Origin: Paraburkholderia phenoliruptrix
GTDB taxonomy: Bacteria; Pseudomonadota; Gammaproteobacteria; Burkholderiales; Burkholderiaceae
Assembly (NCBI RefSeq): GCF_902859825.1
Contig: NZ_CADIKB010000026.1
Coordinates: 35,011 to 99,010, forward strand
Length of the DNA stretch: 64,000 nucleotides
Reading direction: 5' to 3'
In this document: piece after piece, positions 1 through 8,386 of the stretch
Numbering within the stretch: the stretch's first letter is position 1
How the letters are laid out: every line of letters starts with the position of its first letter
Program-made: the position numbers and the translations under genes
The notes under the pieces: model-generated
What the model saw: the letters and a program-made list of their open reading frames with translations, nothing else
Databases searched by the model: none
Told to the model about the DNA's origin: nothing

Positions 1-32
1 GCGCTGCCGCCGTTTCCACGCAAGGCCAATAG
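1..32 (+). CDS. 3' end of the preceding gene, probably rseA (anti-sigma-E)
   Basis: Reading in frame 3 gives a short tail ending in TAG at 30-32, five bases before rseB. In the family's usual order rpoE-rseA-rseB-mucD, the gene before rseB is the anti-sigma factor gene. Only about nine codons are inside the window, and another frame ends with TGA at 35-37, so the assignment rests on synteny, not on recognisable protein sequence. Confidence 0.35.
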   Translation, partial: AAAVSTQGQ

Positions 33-36
33 TTTG

Positions 37-1080
37 ATGCAGACTCCGCGGTTCAATAAAACGACTATCTGGGGGCGGCTGCCGGCATTCCTGTTCTGCG
101 CAGCCGTATTGTTGTCCGCTACACCGCGGGTATTTGCACAAACCGACGACCCGCTCGTCGCCCGCCGCACGGCCGCCGATCTGCTGGACCGCATTCATCA
201 GGCCGCGCAGCAGCAGAACTACGAGGGCGCGTTCGTCTATCAGCGCGGCAATTTCGTTCAGACGTCGCGCATCGCCCATTACGCGACCCGGGCCGAAGGC
301 GAGTTCGAGCAGTTGGAGAGCCTCGACGGCAAGCCGCGCAAGATGCTGCGTCATAACGACGAGCTCTACACGTTCGTGCCCGAGCGCCACTTGTGTGTGG
401 TCGAAAAGCGCCAGAACAAGGACTCGTTCCCCGCTTTGCTGGCTGTGAGCGGCGAGCAGGTGCTGTCCGTATACGAGCCGAAACTGCTCGGCGACGATCG
501 CGTGGCGGGCGTTGAAAGCCAGGTGATCGAACTCGACCCCAAAGACGCCTACCGTTTCGCTTACAAGCTGTGGGCCGACAAGAAAACGGGCTTGCTGCTG
601 CGCGCGCAAACGCTCGATCCGAACGGTCAGGTGCTCGAACAACTGTCCTTTTCGCAAATTCGCATCGGCGTGCCGGTCGAGAAGGCCGGTATCGTGAGCG
701 GTATTCGCAACACCGCCGGCTGGACGGTGGTGCATCCACCCATCGAGCCGGTCGACATGGCTGCGCAAGGGTGGCAATTCGGCTCGGCCGTGCCGGGTTT
801 CCGCAAGATTCGCGAATTGCGCCGTCCCATGGCGGCGCGGGAAGCCGGCCAACCGACCATTCCGGTCGATCAGGCAGTGTTTTCCGACGGTCTCGCCGCG
901 GTCTCGGTGTTCATCGAGCCGGTTGAGAACAACACGCGCAAGGAAGGCGCGGGCAGCAGCGGCGCGACCCACGTGCTGGTGAAGCGCCGCGGCGACTTCT
1001 GGATTACCCTGCTCGGTGAAGTCCCTCAGGCCACGTTGCAGCAATTTGCGTCTGCCATAGAATACAAGGCTCCGAAGTAA
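37..1080 (+). CDS. rseB: RseB/MucB, periplasmic regulator of sigma-E
   Basis: RseB-family protein of 347 residues. In the known system RseB binds the periplasmic part of RseA and protects it from cleavage until envelope stress (mislocalised lipoproteins or LPS) releases it. The N-terminus carries a signal peptide with a hydrophobic stretch (PAFLFCAAVLLSA) and likely cleavage after RVFA. The region after it has the MucB lipoprotein-like fold signature (ADLLDRIHQAAQQQNYEGAF, then VYQRG). An in-frame TTG lies directly before the ATG; I chose the ATG at 37. It is followed by mucD after 35 bp, the usual rseB-mucD order. Confidence 0.93.
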   Translation: MQTPRFNKTTIWGRLPAFLFCAAVLLSATPRVFAQTDDPLVARRTAADLLDRIHQAAQQQNYEGAFVYQRGNFVQTSRIAHYATRAEGEFEQLESLDGKPRKMLRHNDELYTFVPERHLCVVEKRQNKDSFPALLAVSGEQVLSVYEPKLLGDDRVAGVESQVIELDPKDAYRFAYKLWADKKTGLLLRAQTLDPNGQVLEQLSFSQIRIGVPVEKAGIVSGIRNTAGWTVVHPPIEPVDMAAQGWQFGSAVPGFRKIRELRRPMAAREAGQPTIPVDQAVFSDGLAAVSVFIEPVENNTRKEGAGSSGATHVLVKRRGDFWITLLGEVPQATLQQFASAIEYKAPK

Positions 1081-1115
1081 TTCTCCGACTCCTGCATCCC
1101 TCGGCTTCCTACGAT

Positions 1116-2627
1116 ATGACGACTTTCTCGGTGCGCAAATTTCTCGCGGCCGCGGTAGTGGCGGCATGTTTGCCGTTCGCACCGCACACGGCGTCGGCGG
1201 CCTCCGCAGCCAATCTGCCCGACTTCACTGACCTCGTCGACAAGGTCGGTCCGGCTGTCGTCAACATTCGCACGACCACGCGCGTGACGAGCAGCGGGGG
1301 GCCGCGGGGCGCGTTGCCGCCGGGCATGGACGACGGCGACATGTCCGAGTTCTTCCGCCGCTTCTTCGGCATTCCGATGCCGCAGTCGCCGCAATCGCCC
1401 GGCGCGCCGCGCGGCGGCGATAACGGTGGTAGCGGCGGCAGCCAGGACGGGCCGGACAGCAACGATCCGGAACAGAACAGTGGCGTCGGCTCGGGCTTCA
1501 TCTTGTCGGCCGACGGCTACGTGATGACCAATGCGCACGTCATCGACGACGCGGACACCATTTACGTCACGCTGACCGACAAGCGCGAGTTCAAGGCGAA
1601 GCTCATCGGCGTGGACGACCGGACGGATGTCGCGGTCGTCAAGATCAGCGCCGCGAACCTGCCGACCATCACCATCGGCGATTCGAACAAGGTCCGCGTG
1701 GGCGAGTGGGTCGTCGCGATCGGCTCGCCGTTCGGCCTCGAGAATACGGTCACGGCCGGCATCGTCAGCGCGAAGGGGCGCGATACCGGCGACTATCTGC
1801 CGTTTATCCAGACCGACGTGGCCGTCAATCCGGGCAACTCGGGCGGCCCGCTCATCAATATGCAGGGCGAGGTGATCGGCATCAACTCGCAGATCTACAG
1901 CCGCACCGGCGGTTTCATGGGCATTTCGTTCGCCATCCCGATCGACGAGGCAATGCGCGTGGCCGACCAGCTGAAAGCGTCGGGCAAGGTGGTGCGCGGC
2001 CGCATCGCGGTGGCAATCGGCGAAGTGACGAAAGATGTCGCGGACTCGCTCGGCTTGCCGAAGGCGCAAGGCGCGCTCGTCAGCAGCGTCGAGCCGGGCG
2101 GCCCGGCGGACAAGGCGGGCGTGCAGCCGGGCGACATCATCCTCAAGTTCAACGGCCATTCGGTCGATACGGCGACGGACCTGCCGCGCATGGTCGGCGA
2201 CACGAAGCCGGGCACGAAGGCGACCATCACCGTCTGGCGCAAGGGCCAAACGCGGGATCTGCCGGTCACGATCGCCGAGATGCAGCCTGACAAGACATCG
2301 AAGGCCGATCAGAAGAAGCCGCAGGCGCCGAAGCAGCGCGCCACGAACGCGCTCGGGCTTGCCGTCAGCGATATTCCGGCCGATCAGCTGCGCACGCTCA
2401 AACTGCGCAACGGCGTGCAGATCGACGCGGTGGACGGTCCGGCCGCGCGGGTCGGCTTGCAGAAGGGCGACATCATTCTGCGCGTGGGCGATACCGACAT
2501 CACGAGTGCGAAGCAGTTCGACGAACTCACTGCGCATCTGGACTCGCAGAAAATGGTCGCGCTGCTGGTCCGCCGCGGCGAGAACACGCAGTTCGTGCCG
2601 ATTCGTCCGCGCGGCGTCCAGAAATGA
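1116..2627 (+). CDS. mucD: MucD/DegP-type periplasmic serine protease (Do family)
   Basis: HtrA-family protease and chaperone of 503 residues that degrades misfolded periplasmic proteins. It has a signal peptide (about residues 1-29). The trypsin-like domain shows the catalytic triad His141 (MTNAHV), Asp171 (RTDVAVVK) and Ser242 (NPGNSGGPL). Two PDZ domains follow (about 275-375 and 395-495, each with a GDII motif). A Gly/Pro/Ser-rich loop of about 35 residues lies at 87-122, before the protease core, as in the LA loop of Do proteases. Its stop overlaps the start of the next gene by 4 bp, so the two are translationally coupled. Sitting with rseB, it is probably a sigma-E regulon member. Confidence 0.95.
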   Translation: MTTFSVRKFLAAAVVAACLPFAPHTASAASAANLPDFTDLVDKVGPAVVNIRTTTRVTSSGGPRGALPPGMDDGDMSEFFRRFFGIPMPQSPQSPGAPRGGDNGGSGGSQDGPDSNDPEQNSGVGSGFILSADGYVMTNAHVIDDADTIYVTLTDKREFKAKLIGVDDRTDVAVVKISAANLPTITIGDSNKVRVGEWVVAIGSPFGLENTVTAGIVSAKGRDTGDYLPFIQTDVAVNPGNSGGPLINMQGEVIGINSQIYSRTGGFMGISFAIPIDEAMRVADQLKASGKVVRGRIAVAIGEVTKDVADSLGLPKAQGALVSSVEPGGPADKAGVQPGDIILKFNGHSVDTATDLPRMVGDTKPGTKATITVWRKGQTRDLPVTIAEMQPDKTSKADQKKPQAPKQRATNALGLAVSDIPADQLRTLKLRNGVQIDAVDGPAARVGLQKGDIILRVGDTDITSAKQFDELTAHLDSQKMVALLVRRGENTQFVPIRPRGVQK

Positions 2628-2896
2628 CGAAGACGGCGCCGCTCACGCTCTACGGGCGCGCGTGGTGCCACTTGTGCGACGACATGCGCGCGGCGCTCGA
2701 GCCCTTGCTGGCCGAGTTCGGCGCGCAGCTCGTCGTGATCGACGTCGACAGCGATCCGTTGCTCGAGGCCCGCTACAACGAACTCGTGCCGGTGCTGGTG
2801 TGCGACGGCGTGCAGCTCTGTCACTACCATCTCGACGAAGCGCGCGTGCGCGGCGCGCTAGCGGCTCGCGTTGCCGGCGCCGAACCGGCTCGCTGA
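2624..2896 (+). CDS. glutaredoxin/thioredoxin-fold protein (DUF836-like)
   Basis: Small protein of 90 residues. It opens with beta strand LTLYGRAWCHLCDDM, which carries a CxxC redox motif (CHLC), and the conserved cis-proline region ELVPVLVCDG follows. That is the glutaredoxin-like family often found next to mucD/lepA in beta-proteobacteria. Its ATG overlaps the mucD stop (ATGA). No signal peptide is visible, so it is probably cytoplasmic. The physiological partner is unknown. Confidence 0.85.
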   Translation: MTKTAPLTLYGRAWCHLCDDMRAALEPLLAEFGAQLVVIDVDSDPLLEARYNELVPVLVCDGVQLCHYHLDEARVRGALAARVAGAEPAR

Positions 2897-3066
2897 AGGC
2901 GGGCGCGCTCTGCCGCGAGTGTCTCCCGCCTGCCTACGCACGTTGGAGGCGGATTTTTCTGCCCGGCTCGGGCGTCTTTCGGGAACCCGCTTCTCGCCCA
3001 AAGCGCGCAAGATGCGCCGGGCGCCGGCCTTTTCGGCTAAAATAGATAAGTTTTTCACCTACTTAC

Positions 3067-3103
3067 AAGGCGTGCTCCGCTATTGTCCGAGCGCGCCTTT
3101 TTT
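3067..3103 (+). terminator. hairpin plus T-run just upstream of lepA
   Basis: GGCGTGCTC (3069-3077) can pair with GAGCGCGCC (3089-3097), with one G-U pair, and six T follow. It probably ends the rseB-mucD transcript. A TAAAAT box (3038-3043) lies only 25 bp before it, so it could instead act as an attenuator in a lepA leader. The rest of the 223-bp gap holds no gene I can support. Confidence 0.6.
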
Positions 3104-3119
3104 GCTTGATCGGCACTGA

Positions 3120-4913
3120 ATGGATCATATTCGTAACTTCTCGATCATTGCGCACATCGACCACGGCAAGTCGACGCTCGCCGATCGCATCATCCAGATT
3201 TGCGGCGGTTTGTCCGACCGCGAGATGGAAGCCCAGGTGCTCGACTCGATGGATCTCGAGCGCGAGCGCGGCATCACCATCAAGGCACAAACCGCGGCGC
3301 TGTCCTATCGCGCGCGCGACGGCAAGGTCTACAACCTCAACATGATCGACACACCGGGCCACGTCGACTTCTCGTACGAAGTCAGCCGCTCGCTGTCGGC
3401 ATGCGAAGGCGCGCTGCTGGTGGTGGACGCGAGCCAGGGCGTGGAGGCGCAAACGGTCGCCAACTGCTACACGGCAATCGAATTGGGCGTCGAAGTCGTT
3501 CCCGTGCTCAACAAGATCGACTTGCCGGCCGCGAATCCGGAAAATGCGATCGCCGAAATCGAAGACGTGATCGGCATCGACGCGACCGACGCCACACACT
3601 GCAGCGCGAAGACCGGTCTCGGCGTCGAAGACGTGCTCGAGGCGCTGATCGCCAAAGTGCCGCCGCCGAAGGGCGACCCTGAAGCGCCGCTGCAGGCGCT
3701 CATTATCGACTCGTGGTTCGACAACTACGTCGGCGTCGTCATGCTCGTGCGTATCGTCAACGGCACGCTGCGTCCGAAAGACAAGATCCGCCTGATGGCC
3801 ACCGGCGCGCAGTATCCGGTCGAGCACATCGGCGTGTTCACGCCCAAGTCGAAGAATCTGGAAATGTTGTCGGCAGGGCAGGTGGGCTTCATCATCGCGG
3901 GCATCAAGGAGTTGGCCGCCGCGAAGGTGGGCGATACCGTCACGCTCGTGAACCGTCCCGCTGAGGAGCCGCTGCCGGGCTTCAAGGAAGTGAAGCCGCA
4001 GGTGTTCGCCGGCCTCTATCCGGTCGAGGCGAATCAGTACGACGCGCTGCGCGACTCGCTGGAAAAACTGAAACTGAACGACGCATCGCTGCATTACGAG
4101 CCTGAAGTTTCGCAAGCGCTGGGCTTTGGTTTCCGCTGTGGCTTCCTGGGTCTTCTGCACATGGAGATTGTGCAGGAACGTCTCGAACGCGAGTTCGACA
4201 TGGACCTGATCACCACCGCGCCCACCGTCGTGTACGAGGTCGTGCAACGCGACGGCACCGTCATCATGGTCGAGAATCCGGCCAAGATGCCCGACCCGTC
4301 GAAGATCGAAGAAGTGCGCGAGCCGATCGTCACGGTCAATCTGTACATGCCTCAGGACTACGTCGGCCCGGTGATCACGCTGTGTACGCAAAAACGCGGC
4401 ACGCAGATCAACATGCAGTATCACGGCCGCCAGGTGCAGTTGACCTACGAGATTCCGATGGGCGAAGTCGTGCTCGACTTTTTCGACCGCCTGAAGTCCA
4501 TTTCGCGCGGCTATGCGTCGATGGATTACGAGTTCAAGGAATATCGCGCGTCGGATGTGGTGAAGGTTGACATGCTGATCAACGGCGACAAGGTCGACGC
4601 GCTGTCGGTCATCGTGCACCGCTCGCAGAGCCAGTATCGCGGCCGCGAAGTGGCGGCGAAAATGCGCGAGCTGATTCCGCGTCAAATGTACGACGTCGCG
4701 GTTCAGGCGACCATCGGCTCGAACATCATCGCGCGTGAGAACATTAAAGCCTTGCGTAAGAACGTGCTGGCAAAATGCTACGGCGGCGACATTACACGTA
4801 AAAAGAAGCTGCTGGAAAAGCAGAAGGCAGGCAAGAAGCGAATGAAGCAAGTGGGGTCCGTCGAGATTCCGCAAGAGGCTTTCCTCGCCATCCTGCGTGT
4901 CGAAGACAAATAA
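3120..4913 (+). CDS. lepA: elongation factor 4 (LepA), ribosome back-translocase GTPase
   Basis: 597 residues, the normal length for EF4. The G domain starts at the first residues with IAHIDHGKSTLADR (P-loop), then RGITI (switch I), DTPGH (G3) and NKIDLP (G4). EF-G-like domains II, III and V follow, and the LepA-specific C-terminal domain carries the typical RKKKLLEKQKAGKKRMK basic stretch. The protein acts on ribosomes stalled or mispositioned after translocation. lepB follows after 18 bp, so the two are almost certainly co-transcribed, as in most proteobacteria. Confidence 0.98.
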   Translation: MDHIRNFSIIAHIDHGKSTLADRIIQICGGLSDREMEAQVLDSMDLERERGITIKAQTAALSYRARDGKVYNLNMIDTPGHVDFSYEVSRSLSACEGALLVVDASQGVEAQTVANCYTAIELGVEVVPVLNKIDLPAANPENAIAEIEDVIGIDATDATHCSAKTGLGVEDVLEALIAKVPPPKGDPEAPLQALIIDSWFDNYVGVVMLVRIVNGTLRPKDKIRLMATGAQYPVEHIGVFTPKSKNLEMLSAGQVGFIIAGIKELAAAKVGDTVTLVNRPAEEPLPGFKEVKPQVFAGLYPVEANQYDALRDSLEKLKLNDASLHYEPEVSQALGFGFRCGFLGLLHMEIVQERLEREFDMDLITTAPTVVYEVVQRDGTVIMVENPAKMPDPSKIEEVREPIVTVNLYMPQDYVGPVITLCTQKRGTQINMQYHGRQVQLTYEIPMGEVVLDFFDRLKSISRGYASMDYEFKEYRASDVVKVDMLINGDKVDALSVIVHRSQSQYRGREVAAKMRELIPRQMYDVAVQATIGSNIIARENIKALRKNVLAKCYGGDITRKKKLLEKQKAGKKRMKQVGSVEIPQEAFLAILRVEDK

Positions 4914-4931
4914 GACGAACAACGGAACCCT

Positions 4932-5825
4932 ATGAATTTTGCGCTGATTCTTTTTGTGCTCGTCATTTTGACGGGCGTCGCATGGGTCGCAGACAAACTG
5001 GTTTTCATGCCGCAACGGCGGCGCGCGGCGGAAGCGGCGGTCGCGGAGTTCGACCGTCAGCAGGAGCGCATCGGCGAGCGTTTCGCCGATGAAAACGCCG
5101 CGCAAACGCGCGCTCGTCTGCGTGACGACAAGCTGCGCCAACCGTGGTGGCTCGAATATTCGGCGAGCTTTTTCCCGGTGATTCTGGTGGTTTTCGTGGT
5201 GCGCTCTTTCGTCGTGGAGCCGTTCAAGATTCCGTCGGGCTCCATGGTGCCGACGCTGGTCGTGGGCGACTTCATTCTCGTCAATAAATTCGACTACGGC
5301 ATCCGTCTGCCGATCACGAACACCAAACTCACCGAGGGCCGGCCGCTTGAGCGCGGCGATGTGGTGGTGTTCCGCTATCCGAAAGACGAGTCGGTCGACT
5401 ACATCAAGCGTGTGATCGGCTTGCCGGGCGACACGGTCGCCTATCAGGACAAGCAGTTGACGATCAACGGCAAGCCGGTGCCCGAAACGCCGCTGCCCGA
5501 TTATCTCGACGAGGAACGTCTTGGTTATGCAAAGCAGTTTGAAGAAAACCTGGACGGCCGCAAGAATGCGATTCTGAACAATCCTGCGGTGCCGCCGTTT
5601 ATCGTCGGCGCGGAAGATTATCCCTATCGCGATAACTGCACCTACAACGCACGCGGCGTTATCTGCAAGGTGCCGCCGGGCAATTACTTTATGATGGGCG
5701 ACAACCGCGATAACAGTGCGGACAGCCGCTATTGGGGTTTTGCGCCGGATAAGAATATTGTCGGCCGCGCGTTTTTTATCTGGATGAACTTCAGCAATCT
5801 CAAGCGCATTGGTTCGTTCCAGTGA
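4932..5825 (+). CDS. lepB: signal peptidase I
   Basis: Type I leader peptidase, 297 residues, inner-membrane anchored with the catalytic domain in the periplasm. Two transmembrane segments are visible: FALILFVLVILTGVAWVA at the start and FFPVILVVFVVRSFVV near residue 80. The nucleophile Ser lies in SGSMVPTL, the general-base Lys in YIKRVIGLPGD, and the conserved box E is GDNRDNSADSRYWG. It removes Sec and Tat signal peptides from exported proteins, including several encoded in this window (MucD, PstS, PCuAC). Confidence 0.97.
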   Translation: MNFALILFVLVILTGVAWVADKLVFMPQRRRAAEAAVAEFDRQQERIGERFADENAAQTRARLRDDKLRQPWWLEYSASFFPVILVVFVVRSFVVEPFKIPSGSMVPTLVVGDFILVNKFDYGIRLPITNTKLTEGRPLERGDVVVFRYPKDESVDYIKRVIGLPGDTVAYQDKQLTINGKPVPETPLPDYLDEERLGYAKQFEENLDGRKNAILNNPAVPPFIVGAEDYPYRDNCTYNARGVICKVPPGNYFMMGDNRDNSADSRYWGFAPDKNIVGRAFFIWMNFSNLKRIGSFQ

Positions 5826-5982
5826 GCTTCGCGTGAGCCGCATGACACGCCGCGAGCCGCGCCGCTTCTCGACTGATCGCATGTCCATGATCGATCACGA
5901 ACGCGGCCGTCAAAGCGGCGGTGTGTTGCCACGCCACTTTAAGAAACTCCGGTAACGTCGCTTCACCACGCTTTTTCCGCTG

Positions 5983-6010
5983 GCCGTACCGCGTTTTCGC
6001 CCGGTACGGC
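5983..6010 (+). other. stem-loop 20 nt upstream of rnc
   Basis: GCCGTACCG (5983-5991) pairs perfectly with CGGTACGGC (6002-6010) around a 10-nt loop. There is no T-run, so it is a poor terminator. A TATACT -10-like box (6019-6024) follows directly before the rnc ATG. In E. coli RNase III cuts a hairpin in its own mRNA leader; this hairpin is well placed for the same job on a lepA-lepB-rnc message. That role is inference. Confidence 0.5.
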
Positions 6011-6030
6011 GCCCGCGTTATACTCTGCCC

Positions 6031-7434
6031 ATGCCCTCATCTCCGTTGGAAAGCCGTCTGCGCTACGAATTTCGCAATGCGGAATTGCTGCGCCAGGCTT
6101 TAACGCACCGCAGTCATAGCTCCACGCATAACGAACGGCTCGAATTTCTTGGCGACTCCGTTCTGAATTGCGCGGTGGCTGCGCTTTTGTTCCAACGTTT
6201 CGGCAAGCTGGACGAGGGCGATTTGTCGCGCGTCCGTGCGAATCTGGTCAAGCAGCAATCGCTTTACGAAATTGCTCAGGCCCTGAATATTTCGGAAGGA
6301 CTTCGCCTCGGCGAGGGTGAACTGCGCAGCGGCGGTTTCCGCCGGCCGTCCATCCTTGCCGACACGCTGGAAGCCGTGCTGGGTGCGGTGTTCCTCGACG
6401 GCGGCTTTGAAGCCGCGCAGACCGTCATCAAGCGTCTTTACGTGCCTATTCTCGATCACATCGACCCGCGCACGCTCGGCAAGGACGCCAAGACGCTTCT
6501 GCAGGAATATCTGCAAGGGCACAAGATTGCGCTGCCCACCTACACCGTTGTCGCGACCCATGGTGCGGCGCACAATCAGCAATTCGAAGTCGAATGCACA
6601 GTGCCCAAGCTGGACGTGAAAGTGTCCGGTTCCGGCGCGAGCCGCCGGGCGGCGGAGCAGGCTGCAGCGAAAAAAGCGCTCGACGAAGTCATGGCCGCAG
6701 CGCCTGCGGTCGTCTCCAAGTCGAAGCGGTCAAAGGGCGCCCGCGCGGCGAAAAAGGCTGAGGCCGAAATCGTGCCAGGCGTCACCGGCGTGCAGGCCGC
6801 GCTGGATCTGCGCAGCCCCGACCGCAAGAGCGAACGCGCGGCGGCGCGAGGCGAAGCGCGTACGGTGGCGGGCGCGGAGCCCGTCGGTGAGCGGGCGGCC
6901 CTCGCGGTGGCGACTGCCGCGGCACCGCTTGCCGTGATTCGCGCCGCCCACGTGGAGTACAGCGCGCCGGAGAGGCTCGAACGCGCGGACAAGGCCGAGA
7001 AGGCCGAAAGAGGCAACATGGCGGACAAAGCCGACAGGCTGGATAGGCCTGCCGCGCAGGTGAGCGAGAAACCGGTGGAGAAGGCGGCAGAGAAATCCGC
7101 AGCAGACAAGCCGACTGAATCGAAGGCGGTGGAGTCGAGAGTCGCGGACTTGAAGGCCGCGGAACCGCGGGCCGCAGATTCAAAGAGTGCGGACCCTAAA
7201 GCTGCCGACTTGAAGACCGCCGACCCAAAGGCCGCCGACCTTAAACCCGCTGAAACCAAACCCGTCGACACGAAACCCGCCGACCCCACCGCCCGCGGCA
7301 CGGACAAGCCGCACCGCAGCCGCGAGGCAGCGGGCAGCGGCGCCGCCCCGGCGACCAGCGCCGCGGCGCGCACCGAACACGAACCCGGCGTAGCCGACGC
7401 GGTACCCACGCGCGTCGCCGACGCGGGCCATTGA
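6031..7434 (+). CDS. rnc: ribonuclease III with a long low-complexity C-terminal extension
   Basis: Double-stranded-RNA endonuclease for rRNA and mRNA processing. The catalytic domain (about 1-145) has the signature NERLEFLGDSVL with Glu38 and Asp42, and the second acidic pair in DTLEAVLGA. A dsRNA-binding domain (about 155-222) ends in ASRRAAEQAAAKKAL. The family is usually about 225-250 residues, but this one has 467. Residues from about 225 on are low-complexity, Ala/Lys/Glu/Asp/Pro rich, with near-repeats such as ADPKAADLK and ADLKTADPK. The extension is probably disordered and its function is unknown. era follows after 52 bp. Confidence 0.95.
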   Translation: MPSSPLESRLRYEFRNAELLRQALTHRSHSSTHNERLEFLGDSVLNCAVAALLFQRFGKLDEGDLSRVRANLVKQQSLYEIAQALNISEGLRLGEGELRSGGFRRPSILADTLEAVLGAVFLDGGFEAAQTVIKRLYVPILDHIDPRTLGKDAKTLLQEYLQGHKIALPTYTVVATHGAAHNQQFEVECTVPKLDVKVSGSGASRRAAEQAAAKKALDEVMAAAPAVVSKSKRSKGARAAKKAEAEIVPGVTGVQAALDLRSPDRKSERAAARGEARTVAGAEPVGERAALAVATAAAPLAVIRAAHVEYSAPERLERADKAEKAERGNMADKADRLDRPAAQVSEKPVEKAAEKSAADKPTESKAVESRVADLKAAEPRAADSKSADPKAADLKTADPKAADLKPAETKPVDTKPADPTARGTDKPHRSREAAGSGAAPATSAAARTEHEPGVADAVPTRVADAGH

Positions 7435-7486
7435 TTGCCAAGGCGCGCCTTTTCGCGCGTCGATCCGAACCTGCCGTAGCCCGAAT

Positions 7487-8386
7487 ATGAACGCTCCCAC
7501 TCCCACTGGTTTTCGCTGCGGCATGGTCGCGATCGTCGGCCGCCCGAACGTCGGCAAATCGACGCTGATGAACGCGCTGGTCGGCCAGAAAGTCAGCATC
7601 ACGTCGCGCAAGGCGCAGACCACGCGCCATCGCATCACCGGCATCCATACGCTGGAAGACGCCCAGTACATTTTCGTCGACACGCCGGGCTTCCAGACCA
7701 AGCACAGCAGCGCGCTGAACCGGTCGCTGAACCGGGCGGTGACGTCCACGCTCACCGCCGTGGACGCGATCCTGTTCGTGATCGAGGCCGGCCGTTTCGG
7801 CGCGGACGATCAGAAAGTGCTCGACCTGATTCCGCCTTCGGTGCCCACGCTGCTCATCGCGAACAAGCTCGATCGCGTGTCGGACAAAGATTCGCTGTTC
7901 CCGTTCATGCAGCAGATGAGCGCCCTGCGCCCGTTCAACGAGATCGTGCCGCTGTCGGCCAAGAACCCCGACGACATCAAGCGTCTGATGGCGACCGTCA
8001 AGCCCTACCTGCCGGAAGGCGCGCCGATTTACGGCGAAGACGATCTCACCGATCGCAGCGAGCGCTTTCTCGCGGCGGAAATTCTGCGCGAAAAAGTGTT
8101 CCGCTGGACCGGCGACGAACTGCCCTACACGAGCACCGTACTGATCGACAAGTTCGAAACCGAAGGGCGCCTGCGCCGTATCTTCGCGACGATTCTCGTC
8201 GAACGCGACACGCACAAGGCGATGATCATCGGCCAGAAGGGCGCCAAGCTGAAGCAGATCAGCACCGAGGCGCGCCTCGACATGGAAAAGCTGTTCGACG
8301 GCCCCGTCTATCTCGAAACCTTCATCAAGGTGAAGAGCGGCTGGGCCGACAATGAAGCAGGACTTCGCGCGTATGGGTACGAATGA
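7487..8386 (+). CDS. era: GTPase Era
   Basis: 299 residues. It is an essential GTPase that binds the 3' end of 16S rRNA and checks 30S maturation. The G domain shows GRPNVGKSTLMN (P-loop), DTPGF (G3) and NKLD (G4). A C-terminal KH domain contains IIGQKGAKLKQIS. It stands in the classic rnc-era-recO order. Its 3' end overlaps the start region of recO. Confidence 0.98.
   Translation: MNAPTPTGFRCGMVAIVGRPNVGKSTLMNALVGQKVSITSRKAQTTRHRITGIHTLEDAQYIFVDTPGFQTKHSSALNRSLNRAVTSTLTAVDAILFVIEAGRFGADDQKVLDLIPPSVPTLLIANKLDRVSDKDSLFPFMQQMSALRPFNEIVPLSAKNPDDIKRLMATVKPYLPEGAPIYGEDDLTDRSERFLAAEILREKVFRWTGDELPYTSTVLIDKFETEGRLRRIFATILVERDTHKAMIIGQKGAKLKQISTEARLDMEKLFDGPVYLETFIKVKSGWADNEAGLRAYGYE

Noticed and set aside
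3063..5888. 941-codon open frame antisense to lepA-lepB
   Set aside because: It is the mirror of genuine genes in GC-rich DNA; its product is His/Arg/Asp-rich, has no family pattern and no RBS.
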